The translations under genes and the position numbers were made by a program. Positions 7,021 through 13,810 of a stretch of DNA of 18,333 nucleotides are shown here, piece after piece. Numbering within the stretch: position 1 is the first letter of the stretch; every line of letters starts with the position of its first letter. The stretch comes from SHVO01 sp041919675 (GTDB lineage: Bacteria; Pseudomonadota; Alphaproteobacteria; Rhodospirillales; Rhodospirillaceae): positions 1-18,333 of the forward strand of contig JAYRTJ010000067.1 of assembly GCA_041919675.1 (NCBI GenBank), read 5' to 3'. The notes under the pieces are model-generated. The model ran no database searches, had not been told where the DNA came from, and saw only the letters and a program-made list of their open reading frames with translations.

Positions 7021-7621
7021 TCCGATTGTAGTTCACCTGATTGACGACGACGACGGCGTTCGCGAAGGGCTCACCATTCTCCTCGCGGAGGCCGGATTCA
7101 TGGTGCGTGCGCATAGGTCCGGCACGGAATTCCTCGAGGCCCTGCCCTCGGCCACGTCCGGCGTGATCATCAGCGACATTCGCATGCCGGGGCTCGACGG
7201 CCTGGAATTGCAGCAGCGCTTGAAAGCGGTGAACCACACGCTGCCGATCATTTTCATCACCGGTCACGGCGACATTCAGATGGCCGTTCAAGCCATCAAA
7301 GAGGGCGCCTCGGATTTCATTGAAAAGCCCTTTGACGACCAGGTCCTGATCGATGCGGTTCACACGGCGGTCAGGCGTCATGTTCCGGCGCCGGCAACGA
7401 AAGTCAGCGGCGAGGTCGCCGAACGGATGGAATCGCTGACGCCGCGCGAGAAGGAAGTTCTCGAATGCCTTGTGATCGGAAAGCTCAATAAAATCACCGC
7501 GCACGAGCTGGGCATGAGCATCCGGACGGTGGAAACCCATCGCGCGCGAATTATGCAGAAGATGCAGGCGCGAAGCCTGTCGGAACTCGTGCGGATGGTC
7601 TTGAGTCTGCAGGGATCTTAA
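7007..7621 (+). CDS. fixJ: FixJ-type response regulator
   Basis: A 204-residue two-domain regulator, the usual FixJ length. The receiver domain (about 5-122) has the acidic cluster DDDD at 13-16, phospho-acceptor Asp57 (SDIRMPGLDG), Thr85 and Lys107 (EKPF). A LuxR-type HTH (about 140-202) includes LTPREKEVLECLVIG and SIRTVETHRARIM. The ATG at 7007 overlaps the end of fixL and has GAGG 6 nt upstream; the frame is open back to 6932 but that part is the fixL gene. When phosphorylated by FixL it should activate fixK. Its TAA (7619-7621) overlaps the hemerythrin stop codon from the opposite strand. Confidence 0.93.
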   Translation: MATNDPIVVHLIDDDDGVREGLTILLAEAGFMVRAHRSGTEFLEALPSATSGVIISDIRMPGLDGLELQQRLKAVNHTLPIIFITGHGDIQMAVQAIKEGASDFIEKPFDDQVLIDAVHTAVRRHVPAPATKVSGEVAERMESLTPREKEVLECLVIGKLNKITAHELGMSIRTVETHRARIMQKMQARSLSELVRMVLSLQGS

Positions 7622-8127
7622 GCGAAGAGATCGGCGCTCTGTTCCAACGCGCGTGACCGGCATTCCTCGCTTTCCACGATATGGAGGCTCTGCCTGAGGG
7701 TGGCCCATTGCTCCGGCGTGAGATACTTCTCCGCATAGCGGAAAACGAGTTCCTCCTCGGAAATGAAATGTCCGCGCTCATTGGCCACAAATGACCTGGC
7801 CGTTTCGGCGAGGTCATCGTCTTCGTGCGCCACGGCAAGCATGAAGTTTATGAACTCCTGTTTGCTGGCGTGGTGATCTTCGGACAAATCGAAGATATCG
7901 GCGCGGAAATTGGGCAGACGTTTCACAAGCTCCGTGAAGATCGCATCTTCGAGCGCGTGGTGGCGAGGAAAGCAGCATTTGCCGAGATAGTCGGCGATCG
8001 CTTTAAGACGCGGCATATCGGCCGGCGTTCCGGACTCGAGACGTGAACATTCCTCTTCAATCGCACAGAAGAGCCGTTCGCAGCGCCCGTGATCGTCCCG
8101 TAGGCGCTGGAGGACATCATTCGTCAT
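7618..8127 (-). CDS. Hemerythrin-like HHE-domain protein
   Basis: A 169-residue all-helical cytoplasmic protein with the pattern of a non-heme di-iron O2-binding hemerythrin: His13 (RDDHGR), His56/His57 with Glu60 (FPRHHALEDAI), His85/His86 (SEDHHASK) and His120 with Glu124 (ERGHFISEEE). I chose the ATG at 8127 (MTNDVLQRL). The frame stays open to 8214, but that extension runs into the FixK-type operator and lacks a start with a ribosome-binding site. It may carry, sense or store oxygen, or protect against NO or iron stress; its expression is probably FixK-dependent. It faces fixJ tail to tail with overlapping stops. Confidence 0.87.
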   Translation of the reverse strand: MTNDVLQRLRDDHGRCERLFCAIEEECSRLESGTPADMPRLKAIADYLGKCCFPRHHALEDAIFTELVKRLPNFRADIFDLSEDHHASKQEFINFMLAVAHEDDDLAETARSFVANERGHFISEEELVFRYAEKYLTPEQWATLRQSLHIVESEECRSRALEQSADLFA

Positions 8128-8200
8128 CTTATGAAGCCATACCGAGACAAATCGAGCCGGAGATTGTGACCATGAGTAACCGCCGCCCCCAGGCTCGGCC

Positions 8201-8214
8201 TTGATTCGGATCAA
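8201..8214. promoter_or_regulatory. fixK box: FNR/FixK-type operator (TTGAT-TCGG-ATCAA)
   Basis: Perfect TTGAT-N4-ATCAA palindrome, centred at 8207.5, about 80 nt upstream of the hemerythrin ATG at 8127. A class II start would fall near 8166, giving a leader of about 39 nt. Nothing to its right is oriented to use it except the brnT-brnA locus beyond 8370, which has its own promoter. Site seen directly; regulation inferred. Confidence 0.85.
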
Positions 8215-8232
8215 TGCAGAAAAATCCCAACT

Positions 8233-8266
8233 CCCCTCACCCCGGCGAAGCCGGGAGGGTGGGGGG
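8233..8266. repeat. REP-like GC-rich imperfect hairpin
   Basis: Core stem CCCGGC-GAA-GCCGGG (8241-8255), extended by CCCCTCAC on the left against GTGGGGG on the right with a short AGG bulge. It lies in a non-coding stretch between the hemerythrin operator and the tRNA-derived repeat. It looks like the palindromic intergenic repeats common in alphaproteobacterial genomes. No second copy is in this window, so repeat status is inferred. Confidence 0.4.
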
Positions 8267-8308
8267 CTTTAACCCGAGAGGGAGAGCGCGTCAGCGCGTG
8301 TTTGGAAG

Positions 8309-8354
8309 TGGTGGGCCCGCCCAGACTGGAACTGGGAACCAGACCGTTATGAGC
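8309..8354 (-). repeat. attL/attR: Copy of the tRNA(CAT) 3' part, putative att site of an integrated element
   Basis: Forty-six bases match 11104-11149 with a single difference (8329). They cover the tRNA from the anticodon loop to the CCA end, same orientation as the intact gene. The copy has no 5' half, so it is not a functional tRNA. Elements that integrate at a tRNA 3' end leave this arrangement: intact tRNA, then cargo, then displaced 3' fragment. The two copies bracket about 2.8 kb. Confidence 0.8.
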
Positions 8355-8377
8355 TCCGTTTTCAGGCATTCATTTAA

Positions 8378-8418
8378 TGTAGCACAAAAACATAGATCGC
8401 CGCATTAATTGTGCTACA
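8378..8418 (+). promoter_or_regulatory. Inverted-repeat operator and promoter of brnT-brnA
   Basis: Perfect 10-bp inverted repeat TGTAGCACAA (8378-8387) / TTGTGCTACA (8409-8418) with a 21-nt spacer, immediately before brnT. The right arm overlaps TACAAT (8415-8420), a good -10. BrnA antitoxins are known to bind their own promoter as autorepressors, so this is the likely operator. No clear -35 is visible. Confidence 0.6.
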
Positions 8419-8427
8419 ATAATTAGC

Positions 8428-8694
8428 ATGGAATTTGATTGGAGCGAGGAGAAGCGGCGCACGAATCTTGCCAAACACGGTTTGGATTTCGCACATGTAG
8501 GCTTGCTTGATTGAGAAGCCGCAACCCTTCGCGAAGACAAGCGGGCTGACGACGGCGAGCGGCGATACTGGGCCTACGGCCTTCTGCAGGGTCGGTTACA
8601 TCTGGTCGTGTTTACGATACGCAGCAACAAGTTCCGAATTATCAGCTTCCGCAAGGCGAACCGTAGAGAAATGGAGAGATATGGCAAAGCGTAG
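8428..8694 (+). pseudogene. brnT: BrnT-family ribonuclease toxin, interrupted by one in-frame stop
   Basis: The frame from the ATG at 8428 reads MEFDWSEEKRRTNLAKHGLD, the usual BrnT start (F-W-..K...N..KHG), then hits TGA at codon 29 (8512-8514). Beyond it the same frame continues with no further stop to TAG at 8692-8694 and encodes the rest of the family: RRYWAYGLLQGRLHLVVFT, then FRIISFRKANRREMERY. Full length would be 88 residues, normal for BrnT. The TGA stands where a TGG (Trp) would fit, so one G-to-A change probably killed it. Intact BrnT is a ribonuclease toxin neutralised by BrnA. A sequencing error cannot be excluded from sequence alone. Confidence 0.85.
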
Positions 8695-8980
8695 AAAAAA
8701 GCCGCCGGCTTACGGTGTTCCCGACGAAGACATCCCGGAAATGACACTCGCTGATTTTCGTAGGGCCAAACCGGTGAAGGACGTCATGCCCGAATTAATC
8801 GCCGCTGCGAAGCGTATGCGCGGCCGCCCGCGCAGCGCCGATCCAAAGAAACACGTTTCGCTGCGATTGGACGCGAAGGTCATTGCCGGCTTCAAAGCGC
8901 AGGGGCCTGGGTGGCAGGGACGCATCAACGATGTGCTTGTCCGCTCCCTTGAGCGATCCGAGAAGCGCAAGCACCGTTGA
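8681..8980 (+). CDS. brnA: BrnA-family antitoxin
   Basis: A 99-residue DNA-binding antitoxin, in family size range. The N-terminal part (MAKRRKKPPAYGVPDEDIPE) is followed by MTLADFRRAKP and then a ribbon-helix-helix-like C-terminal half: KKHVSLRLDAKVIAGFKAQG, then WQGRINDVLVRSL, the typical BrnA ending. The ATG at 8681 overlaps the end of brnT by 14 nt and has GGAG 4 nt upstream, so it was translationally coupled to the toxin. It should bind BrnT and repress its own promoter at 8378-8418. With brnT broken it has no working partner in this window. The frame is open upstream to 8507, but that part is brnT sequence in another frame. Confidence 0.85.
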   Translation: MAKRRKKPPAYGVPDEDIPEMTLADFRRAKPVKDVMPELIAAAKRMRGRPRSADPKKHVSLRLDAKVIAGFKAQGPGWQGRINDVLVRSLERSEKRKHR

Positions 8981-9052
8981 GCGGGAGTTCCATTGTTATC
9001 GTGGCGTTCCTTAGGTGATGAACCTGGGCACTGTTGGATTAGCACCACCACA

Positions 9053-9784
9053 TTACATCGCGCCCGGAAGCACGGGTGACGGATTTCTAAACGCCTGCAA
9101 CGGACGGCGTTGCCGACCTTCTGTGGTGAAATTCGCGGCTCCGAGCCACCCTTGAAACGCCTCCCTCACCGTTGGCCACTCTTTGTCGGTGACAGCATAC
9201 CATGCGGTGTCACGTGACCGGCCCTTGTAGATCACGGCCTGCCGAAAGAGACCCTCGTATGTGAAGCCAAAGCGTTCCGCAGCTCTTCGCGACTTCTCGT
9301 GCAATGCATCACATTTCCACTCATGCCTGCGGTACCCCAATTCGTCAAAAGCCCGCCGCATCATCAGATATACCGCTTCCGTCGCAGCCGGGGTGCGTTG
9401 TAAGGCCCGGGCAAATCTAATATCGCCTACCTCGATAACACCGTTATTTGGATCAATCCGCATGTGCGCCAATGTGCCCAAGGGCTTTCCATCAACGATG
9501 ACACTGAAGTGCAAAGGATCTCGTAGGGTCGCGCTCTCTTCCGCCCAGCTGATATACGCTGCCTCAGTTTCGAAGGGGTCTCGCAGGAGATAAGTCCAGT
9601 CGCGCCAATCCCGAGCCTCTCGATAAGCGGCATAGAGGACAGGCGCGTGATCCGGATTGATTTTCTCGAGGCGGCAATACCTGCCTACCATCGGTTCATC
9701 AGACGGAAGGGCCCGAGGAGCCCAGTTCTCTACACGGGGCCCGATAGGTTGGCCGAAATCATTTATCCGCTCACTCATAGGCAT
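9053..9784 (-). CDS. GNAT acetyltransferase, RimJ/RimL type
   Basis: A 243-residue cytoplasmic acetyltransferase. The conserved core is VGRYCRLEKINPDHAPVLY (about 33-51), then HFSVIVDGKPLGTLAHMRID (about 92-111), IEVGDIRFARALQRTPAATEA with the acetyl-CoA-binding turn (about 116-137), and the C-terminal KCDALHEKSRRAAERFGFTYEG signature (about 157-178). This is the architecture of RimJ/RimL N-terminal or small-molecule acetyltransferases; the acceptor cannot be told from sequence. ATG at 9784 or 9778; the leader has only a weak GAGA. It lies in the island as a likely cargo gene and is convergent with brnA. Confidence 0.85.
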   Translation of the reverse strand: MPMSERINDFGQPIGPRVENWAPRALPSDEPMVGRYCRLEKINPDHAPVLYAAYREARDWRDWTYLLRDPFETEAAYISWAEESATLRDPLHFSVIVDGKPLGTLAHMRIDPNNGVIEVGDIRFARALQRTPAATEAVYLMMRRAFDELGYRRHEWKCDALHEKSRRAAERFGFTYEGLFRQAVIYKGRSRDTAWYAVTDKEWPTVREAFQGWLGAANFTTEGRQRRPLQAFRNPSPVLPGAM

Positions 9785-9916
9785 CAGTTTCTCTGAAAGT
9801 TGGGCAAGTTTGCAAATCCCTTATGACCGGCGACATTTTACGAGTGGCCCAGTTGGTCCGCGCCCATCTCATGATGAATGGGAGTGCCGTAGGTGATGAA
9901 GCTGCGAACTGGGAGC

Positions 9917-10945
9917 TTATTGCAGCGATTGATCGCCCTCGCGTCCTTCCCGTAAGAAACAGAGGTCTAAAACCTCCAAGGTCGAATTATCATTGCTGAC
10001 GTTAACCGGTGCGTCTGCCTTGGTATCCCGTCCGACCACTGCCACCTTGCAGCCGTCAGGTGAAAGCAAGGGCGGTTTGATATGCTTTTTCGGATAGAGA
10101 TTTTGGAGATTTGTTCCTGTGTTGCGATAGATTCCGAAATATTCCGGGGACCACGACGCCCAATTTCCGGCGTACCCAGCAAAGAACGTCTCTCTAGCAG
10201 CGACAACTGGAGTGACTATAACCTCACTCCAACCGCCGTAAGGAAGACAGTGTTTTGCGACTTGGTTCGTTGCGAACTCAAAGGAATAAAACGGCCGACA
10301 ATTAGTTTTAGCCCAGTCCTCCCATTCTGATCTTTCTGGCGGGCGCCCATTTCCAGTGTAAGCAACATCTTTGTAGAGAACTGCGCGTGTCCTATCGGCG
10401 GCCAGCTCCGCCTGGAACCATTCAAAGTTCTTGCTGTCGGTCGCCAAGTTCACCGTCTCTGCCGCACGCTTGCGTAAGGATTCAGGCGCGGCGTGTCGGT
10501 TCTCCAGGTTTATGTTCCAGTAAGGTAGATACTCCCCTGCCGTAATCGCCACGGCGGAGGAAGAGTCAAATCTGAAATAACTTTTTGTGAACTTTGGGCC
10601 GGGGCCCGTAGATTGGAATACCCCGCTGCTTGTCGTTAGAGGAATAATCTCGACGATCTCGCCTGAAGTCCCGGAATACACTTCGACGGGTTTGGACGTG
10701 ATCTCCCATAAATACAGCGAGTCATTTCGCACGCCGTTCGCAGCTCGTAGGCTGCCCGCAAATGCGATCTTGTCCGCTGAAAGCCATACAACGGGATTGG
10801 AAAGCTCTACTCCCAGCAAGTTAGCGGCGTAAATCCGCGGCCGTGAAGCAGTTTCGGAAGACGCAAAAATAAATCCTGCTGTCAATATGAACAGGATGCC
10901 AGCCGCCCAAGGCGCTGCCCCACGAATTTTGCCGCCGTGCCGCAT
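9917..10945 (-). CDS. Exported or membrane-anchored protein of unknown function, possible beta-propeller
   Basis: A 342-residue protein that I do not recognise. Residues 1-30 (basic MRHGGKIRG then a hydrophobic AAGILFILTAGFIFASS) form a signal peptide or anchor. The rest has repeated strand-and-turn segments: VVWLSADKIAFAGSL, DSLYLWEITSKPVEVYSG, ASWSPEYFGIYRNT and PLLSPDGCKVAVVGRD. The last resembles the LSPDG-K-A blades of TolB/WD40-like propellers. Three of its cysteines are in the C-terminal half of the mature part. Codon use is less GC-rich than in the flanking housekeeping genes, in line with acquisition along with the island. Apparently monocistronic. Confidence 0.65.
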   Translation of the reverse strand: MRHGGKIRGAAPWAAGILFILTAGFIFASSETASRPRIYAANLLGVELSNPVVWLSADKIAFAGSLRAANGVRNDSLYLWEITSKPVEVYSGTSGEIVEIIPLTTSSGVFQSTGPGPKFTKSYFRFDSSSAVAITAGEYLPYWNINLENRHAAPESLRKRAAETVNLATDSKNFEWFQAELAADRTRAVLYKDVAYTGNGRPPERSEWEDWAKTNCRPFYSFEFATNQVAKHCLPYGGWSEVIVTPVVAARETFFAGYAGNWASWSPEYFGIYRNTGTNLQNLYPKKHIKPPLLSPDGCKVAVVGRDTKADAPVNVSNDNSTLEVLDLCFLREGREGDQSLQ

Positions 10946-11103
10946 CCCGAAATCTGCTCCTACCTATCCACCTTAGGCCGCAAACAAATTAGCACGACAA
11001 TGCCATTTCCTGCCGTGCCGGAAGGGATTCGAACTCCTATTCACTTACGCTGCACTTACGGGATCGAGGATGACTTCCCTGACAGCGTAACCCCTTGAAA
11101 ACT

Positions 11104-11180
11104 TGGTGGGCCCGCCCAGACTTGAACTGGGAACCAGACCGTTATGAGCGGCCTGCTCTAACCAATTGAGCTACAGGCCC
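11104..11180 (-). tRNA. tRNA with anticodon CAT (Ile2 or Met)
   Basis: A 77-nt cloverleaf on the minus strand with encoded CCA. Acceptor GGGCCTG/CGGGCCC, D arm GCTC...GAGC, anticodon stem GGCCG/CGGTC around loop CTCATAA, T arm CCCAG-TTCAAGT-CTGGG. The anticodon is CAT (11144-11146 on the plus strand); C4-G69 and A73 are compatible with tRNA-Ile2, whose C34 is changed to lysidine by TilS, but elongator Met cannot be excluded. Its initiator-type features are absent (G1-C72 pair). Its 3' part is duplicated at 8309-8354. Confidence 0.92.
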
Positions 11181-11224
11181 ACCGTTGGGCCGCAGGCGCA
11201 CGTCACGCCGGCGGAATGTCCTTC

Positions 11225-11262
11225 CAAAACAAAATGGCCGGCGTCTTTTTCAGGCGCCGGCC
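11225..11262 (-). terminator. Intrinsic terminator of rpoD
   Basis: On the minus strand, 8-bp perfect stem GGCCGGCG/CGCCGGCC (11262-11255 and 11243-11236) with an 11-nt loop, followed by ATTTTGTTTT. It lies 28 nt after the rpoD stop. It separates rpoD from the tRNA gene downstream. Confidence 0.8.
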
Positions 11263-11289
11263 GTTCAACCTTTTAAACGCTTCCGAACC

Positions 11290-13728
11290 TTAGTTATCGA
11301 GGAAGCTGCGCAGCTTACGCGACCGGCTGGGGTGCTTCAGCTTACGCAAGGCCTTGGCTTCGATCTGGCGTATTCGTTCGCGCGTGACCGAGAACTGCTG
11401 GCCGACTTCTTCCAAAGTGTGGTCGGTGTTCATGCCGATGCCGAAGCGCATGCGCAGCACGCGCTCTTCGCGGGCCGTGAGGCTGGCGAGGACACGGGTC
11501 GTGGTTTCACGCAGGTTCCCGTGGATCGCGGCATCGAGCGGCTGCACCGCGTTCTTGTCTTCGATGAAGTCGCCGAGGTGGCTGTCTTCCTCGTCGCCGA
11601 TCGGCGTTTCGAGGGAGATCGGCTCTTTGGCGATCTTCAGGACCTTACGCACCTTCTCCAGCGGCATCTGCAGCTTTTCCGCCAATTCTTCCGGCGTCGG
11701 CTCGCGGCCGATTTCGTGCAGCATCTGGCGGCTGGTGCGCACCAGCTTGTTGATGGTTTCGATCATGTGCACGGGGATACGGATCGTGCGCGCCTGGTCG
11801 GCGATCGAACGCGTGATCGCCTGGCGGATCCACCATGTGGCGTAGGTCGAGAACTTGTAGCCGCGGCGGTATTCAAACTTATCCACGGCCTTCATGAGGC
11901 CGATGTTGCCTTCCTGAATGAGATCGAGGAACTGCAGGCCGCGGTTGGTGTACTTCTTGGCGATGGAGATGACGAGGCGCAGGTTGGCTTCGATCATTTC
12001 CTTCTTGGCGCGCGAGGCTTCGCGTTCGCCCTTCTGCACCGTGTTCACGATGCGGCGGAACTCGGCGATGGAGACGCCCGCTTCGCCGGCGATGGTCGAG
12101 ATCTGCGCGCGCAGGTCTTCGATCATCGGCTGGTACTTGGTCGCGAACTCTTTCCAGCCCTTGGTGGTCAGCTTCTGGACGCGCGCGACCCACTTCGGAT
12201 CGAGCTCGCTGTTGTAATATTCGTCGAGGAATTCCTCGCGCTTGATCTTGCACTTCAGCGCGTAGCGCAGGATCTGACCTTCAAGCCCGAGCAGCTTGCG
12301 GTTCAGATCGTTCATCTGCTCGACGAGGCCTTCGATACGGGCATTGTTGAGATGCACCGCTTCCATCAGCTCGACGAGTTCCAACTTCAGCTTCTGGAAC
12401 CGGCGCTCGACGGTCTTGTCGATTTCCTGGCCCTGCTGGAGGGTGATGAGACGCGCTTCCTGGGACTTCTTGAGTTTGCCGTAGGTCGCCGCGATCTTCT
12501 CGAACGCTTCGAGGACCTGCGGCATCAGTTGGGATTCCATGGCGGCAAGCGAAACAGCCGCTTCGTCGTTTTCATCCATGGACGGTTGGCCGGGCATGCC
12601 GCCCGGAACGCCGCCCGGCGCGGCCGGCGCGGCGCTGCTGGGCGCCGGCGCCGCAGCAGCCGGGGCGGCAGGACGCGCACCGCCATTGGCCGGCGCGGGG
12701 CGCTTGTTGCCGCCTTCCGATTCCTCGCCGTCGGCCGGTTCCGACACCACGTCGACTTCGAGATCGGCGTCGGAGGCAAGATCGCTCGAGCCCGCGCCGT
12801 AGGTGGCGTCGAGATCGATGATGTCGCGCAGCAGCATCTTTCCGTCCTGCAGCGCGTCATGCCAGGCCAGCAGCGAGCGGATGGTGATCGGGCTTTCGCA
12901 GATGCCGCCGATCATCATTTCGCGGCCGGCTTCGATACGCTTGGCAATCGCGATTTCGCCTTCGCGCGACAAGAGCTCCACCGAACCCATCTCTCGCAGG
13001 TACATGCGCACGGGGTCGTCGGTACGGCCGACGTCGTCTTCGTCGATATTGCCGCCGCTATAGGCTTCGGACTTGGTTTCGCCTTCGGCGGCTTCCGCGC
13101 CTTCCTCGGCTTCCTGCTCTTCGCCTTCGACGACGTTGATGCCCATTTCGGACAGCATCGACATCGTGTCTTCGATCTGCTCGGAGGTCATTTCCTCCGA
13201 GGGGAGAGCGGCATTCAGTTCGTCATAGGTGATGTAACCGCGCTCTTTGGCCTTCGCGATCAGCTTCTTGACGGATGCATTGGTCGAATCGAGCAGCGGG
13301 CTATCGCCGGGCGCCGCCGGAGCCGCGCCTTCTTCTTTCGCCTCTTCGCCGGGCGCTTTAGCTTTCGTATTTAACTTCATACCTTCCTGGGGCTTCTTGC
13401 CGGCCACCGGCGCGGGGGGCGCCTTGGCTGCAGCGGCTTTTGCCGCTGCGGCGATCTTGGCCGTCGCGCCTTTTTCCGGCGCTTTTACTGGGGCGGCTGT
13501 TTTGGCCGCCGGTTTCGGGGGGGCGGATTTCACAGGTGAGGATTTCACGGGTGAGGATTTCACGGGTGAGGATTTCACGAGTGACGACTTCACGGGTGTG
13601 GATTTGGCGGCAGGCTTGGCGGCGGGCTTAGCAGCCGCTTTCGCCGGCGCCTTGGCGGACGCCTTGCTTGCCTTCGACGATTGTTTTGCTGACTTCGGGG
13701 CCGCTTTCGCCGCCATCGCTACACCCAT
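11290..13728 (-). CDS. rpoD: Primary sigma factor RpoD (sigma-70), with long Lys/Ala-rich N-terminal extension
   Basis: The housekeeping sigma factor. Regions in order: 1.1 (about 150-200), 1.2 (DDPVRMYLREMGSVELLSRE, from about 231), a long nonconserved section, region 2 with NLRLVISIAKKYTNRGLQFL and YKFSTYATWWIRQAI (the -10-reading part), region 3, and region 4 ending TRERIRQIEAKALRKLKHPS. Length is 812, against about 613 in E. coli and 650-720 in many alphaproteobacteria. The excess is a basic N-terminal tail (residues 1-115, rich in K, A, P, with five PVKSS-like units) and an Ala/Pro/Gly linker near 345-385. ATG at 13728 or 13716 both have poor spacing; an internal ATG at 13380 (residue 117) has AGGAAGG just upstream. 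Last gene of the yqeY-dnaG-rpoD operon. Confidence 0.96.
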   Translation of the reverse strand: MGVAMAAKAAPKSAKQSSKASKASAKAPAKAAAKPAAKPAAKSTPVKSSLVKSSPVKSSPVKSSPVKSAPPKPAAKTAAPVKAPEKGATAKIAAAAKAAAAKAPPAPVAGKKPQEGMKLNTKAKAPGEEAKEEGAAPAAPGDSPLLDSTNASVKKLIAKAKERGYITYDELNAALPSEEMTSEQIEDTMSMLSEMGINVVEGEEQEAEEGAEAAEGETKSEAYSGGNIDEDDVGRTDDPVRMYLREMGSVELLSREGEIAIAKRIEAGREMMIGGICESPITIRSLLAWHDALQDGKMLLRDIIDLDATYGAGSSDLASDADLEVDVVSEPADGEESEGGNKRPAPANGGARPAAPAAAAPAPSSAAPAAPGGVPGGMPGQPSMDENDEAAVSLAAMESQLMPQVLEAFEKIAATYGKLKKSQEARLITLQQGQEIDKTVERRFQKLKLELVELMEAVHLNNARIEGLVEQMNDLNRKLLGLEGQILRYALKCKIKREEFLDEYYNSELDPKWVARVQKLTTKGWKEFATKYQPMIEDLRAQISTIAGEAGVSIAEFRRIVNTVQKGEREASRAKKEMIEANLRLVISIAKKYTNRGLQFLDLIQEGNIGLMKAVDKFEYRRGYKFSTYATWWIRQAITRSIADQARTIRIPVHMIETINKLVRTSRQMLHEIGREPTPEELAEKLQMPLEKVRKVLKIAKEPISLETPIGDEEDSHLGDFIEDKNAVQPLDAAIHGNLRETTTRVLASLTAREERVLRMRFGIGMNTDHTLEEVGQQFSVTRERIRQIEAKALRKLKHPSRSRKLRSFLDN
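13525..13599. repeat. Five 15-bp tandem repeats inside rpoD
   Basis: Unit GGATTTCACGGGTGA on the plus strand, copies at 13525, 13540, 13555, 13570 and 13585. Copies 2 and 3 are identical; the others differ by one to three bases, the last being the most diverged. In protein they encode S-PVKS units of the RpoD N-terminal extension. The 15-bp length keeps the frame, so copy number could vary between strains without breaking the gene. Confidence 0.9.
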
Positions 13729-13810
13729 AACTCCACGCGGAAATCTCGCCGGTCATTCCGCCGGCTGTCCGCCGTGTGCCTTTGTTTTACGATAATTAGC
13801 TCTGCCGATC

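Larger units (their letters stand above)
8309..11149. mobile_element. Small tRNA-associated genomic island, no integrase
   Basis: Bounded by the direct repeats of the tRNA 3' part (8309-8354 and 11104-11149). Cargo: a broken brnT, brnA, a GNAT acetyltransferase and an exported protein of unknown function. Base composition looks less GC-rich than on either side, most clearly over 9800-11000. No integrase or transposase is encoded, so it is either a remnant or a non-autonomous element. The boundaries are seen in sequence; past mobility is inferred. Confidence 0.6.

Noticed and set aside
8507..8680. N-terminal extension of BrnA
   Set aside because: This stretch codes for BrnT in another frame; the BrnA family start and ribosome-binding site are at 8681.
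11185..13374. 729-codon plus-strand open frame
   Set aside because: It lies entirely antisense to rpoD, whose sequence is conserved throughout. Its residues are typical of a high-GC antisense shadow, with no known motif.
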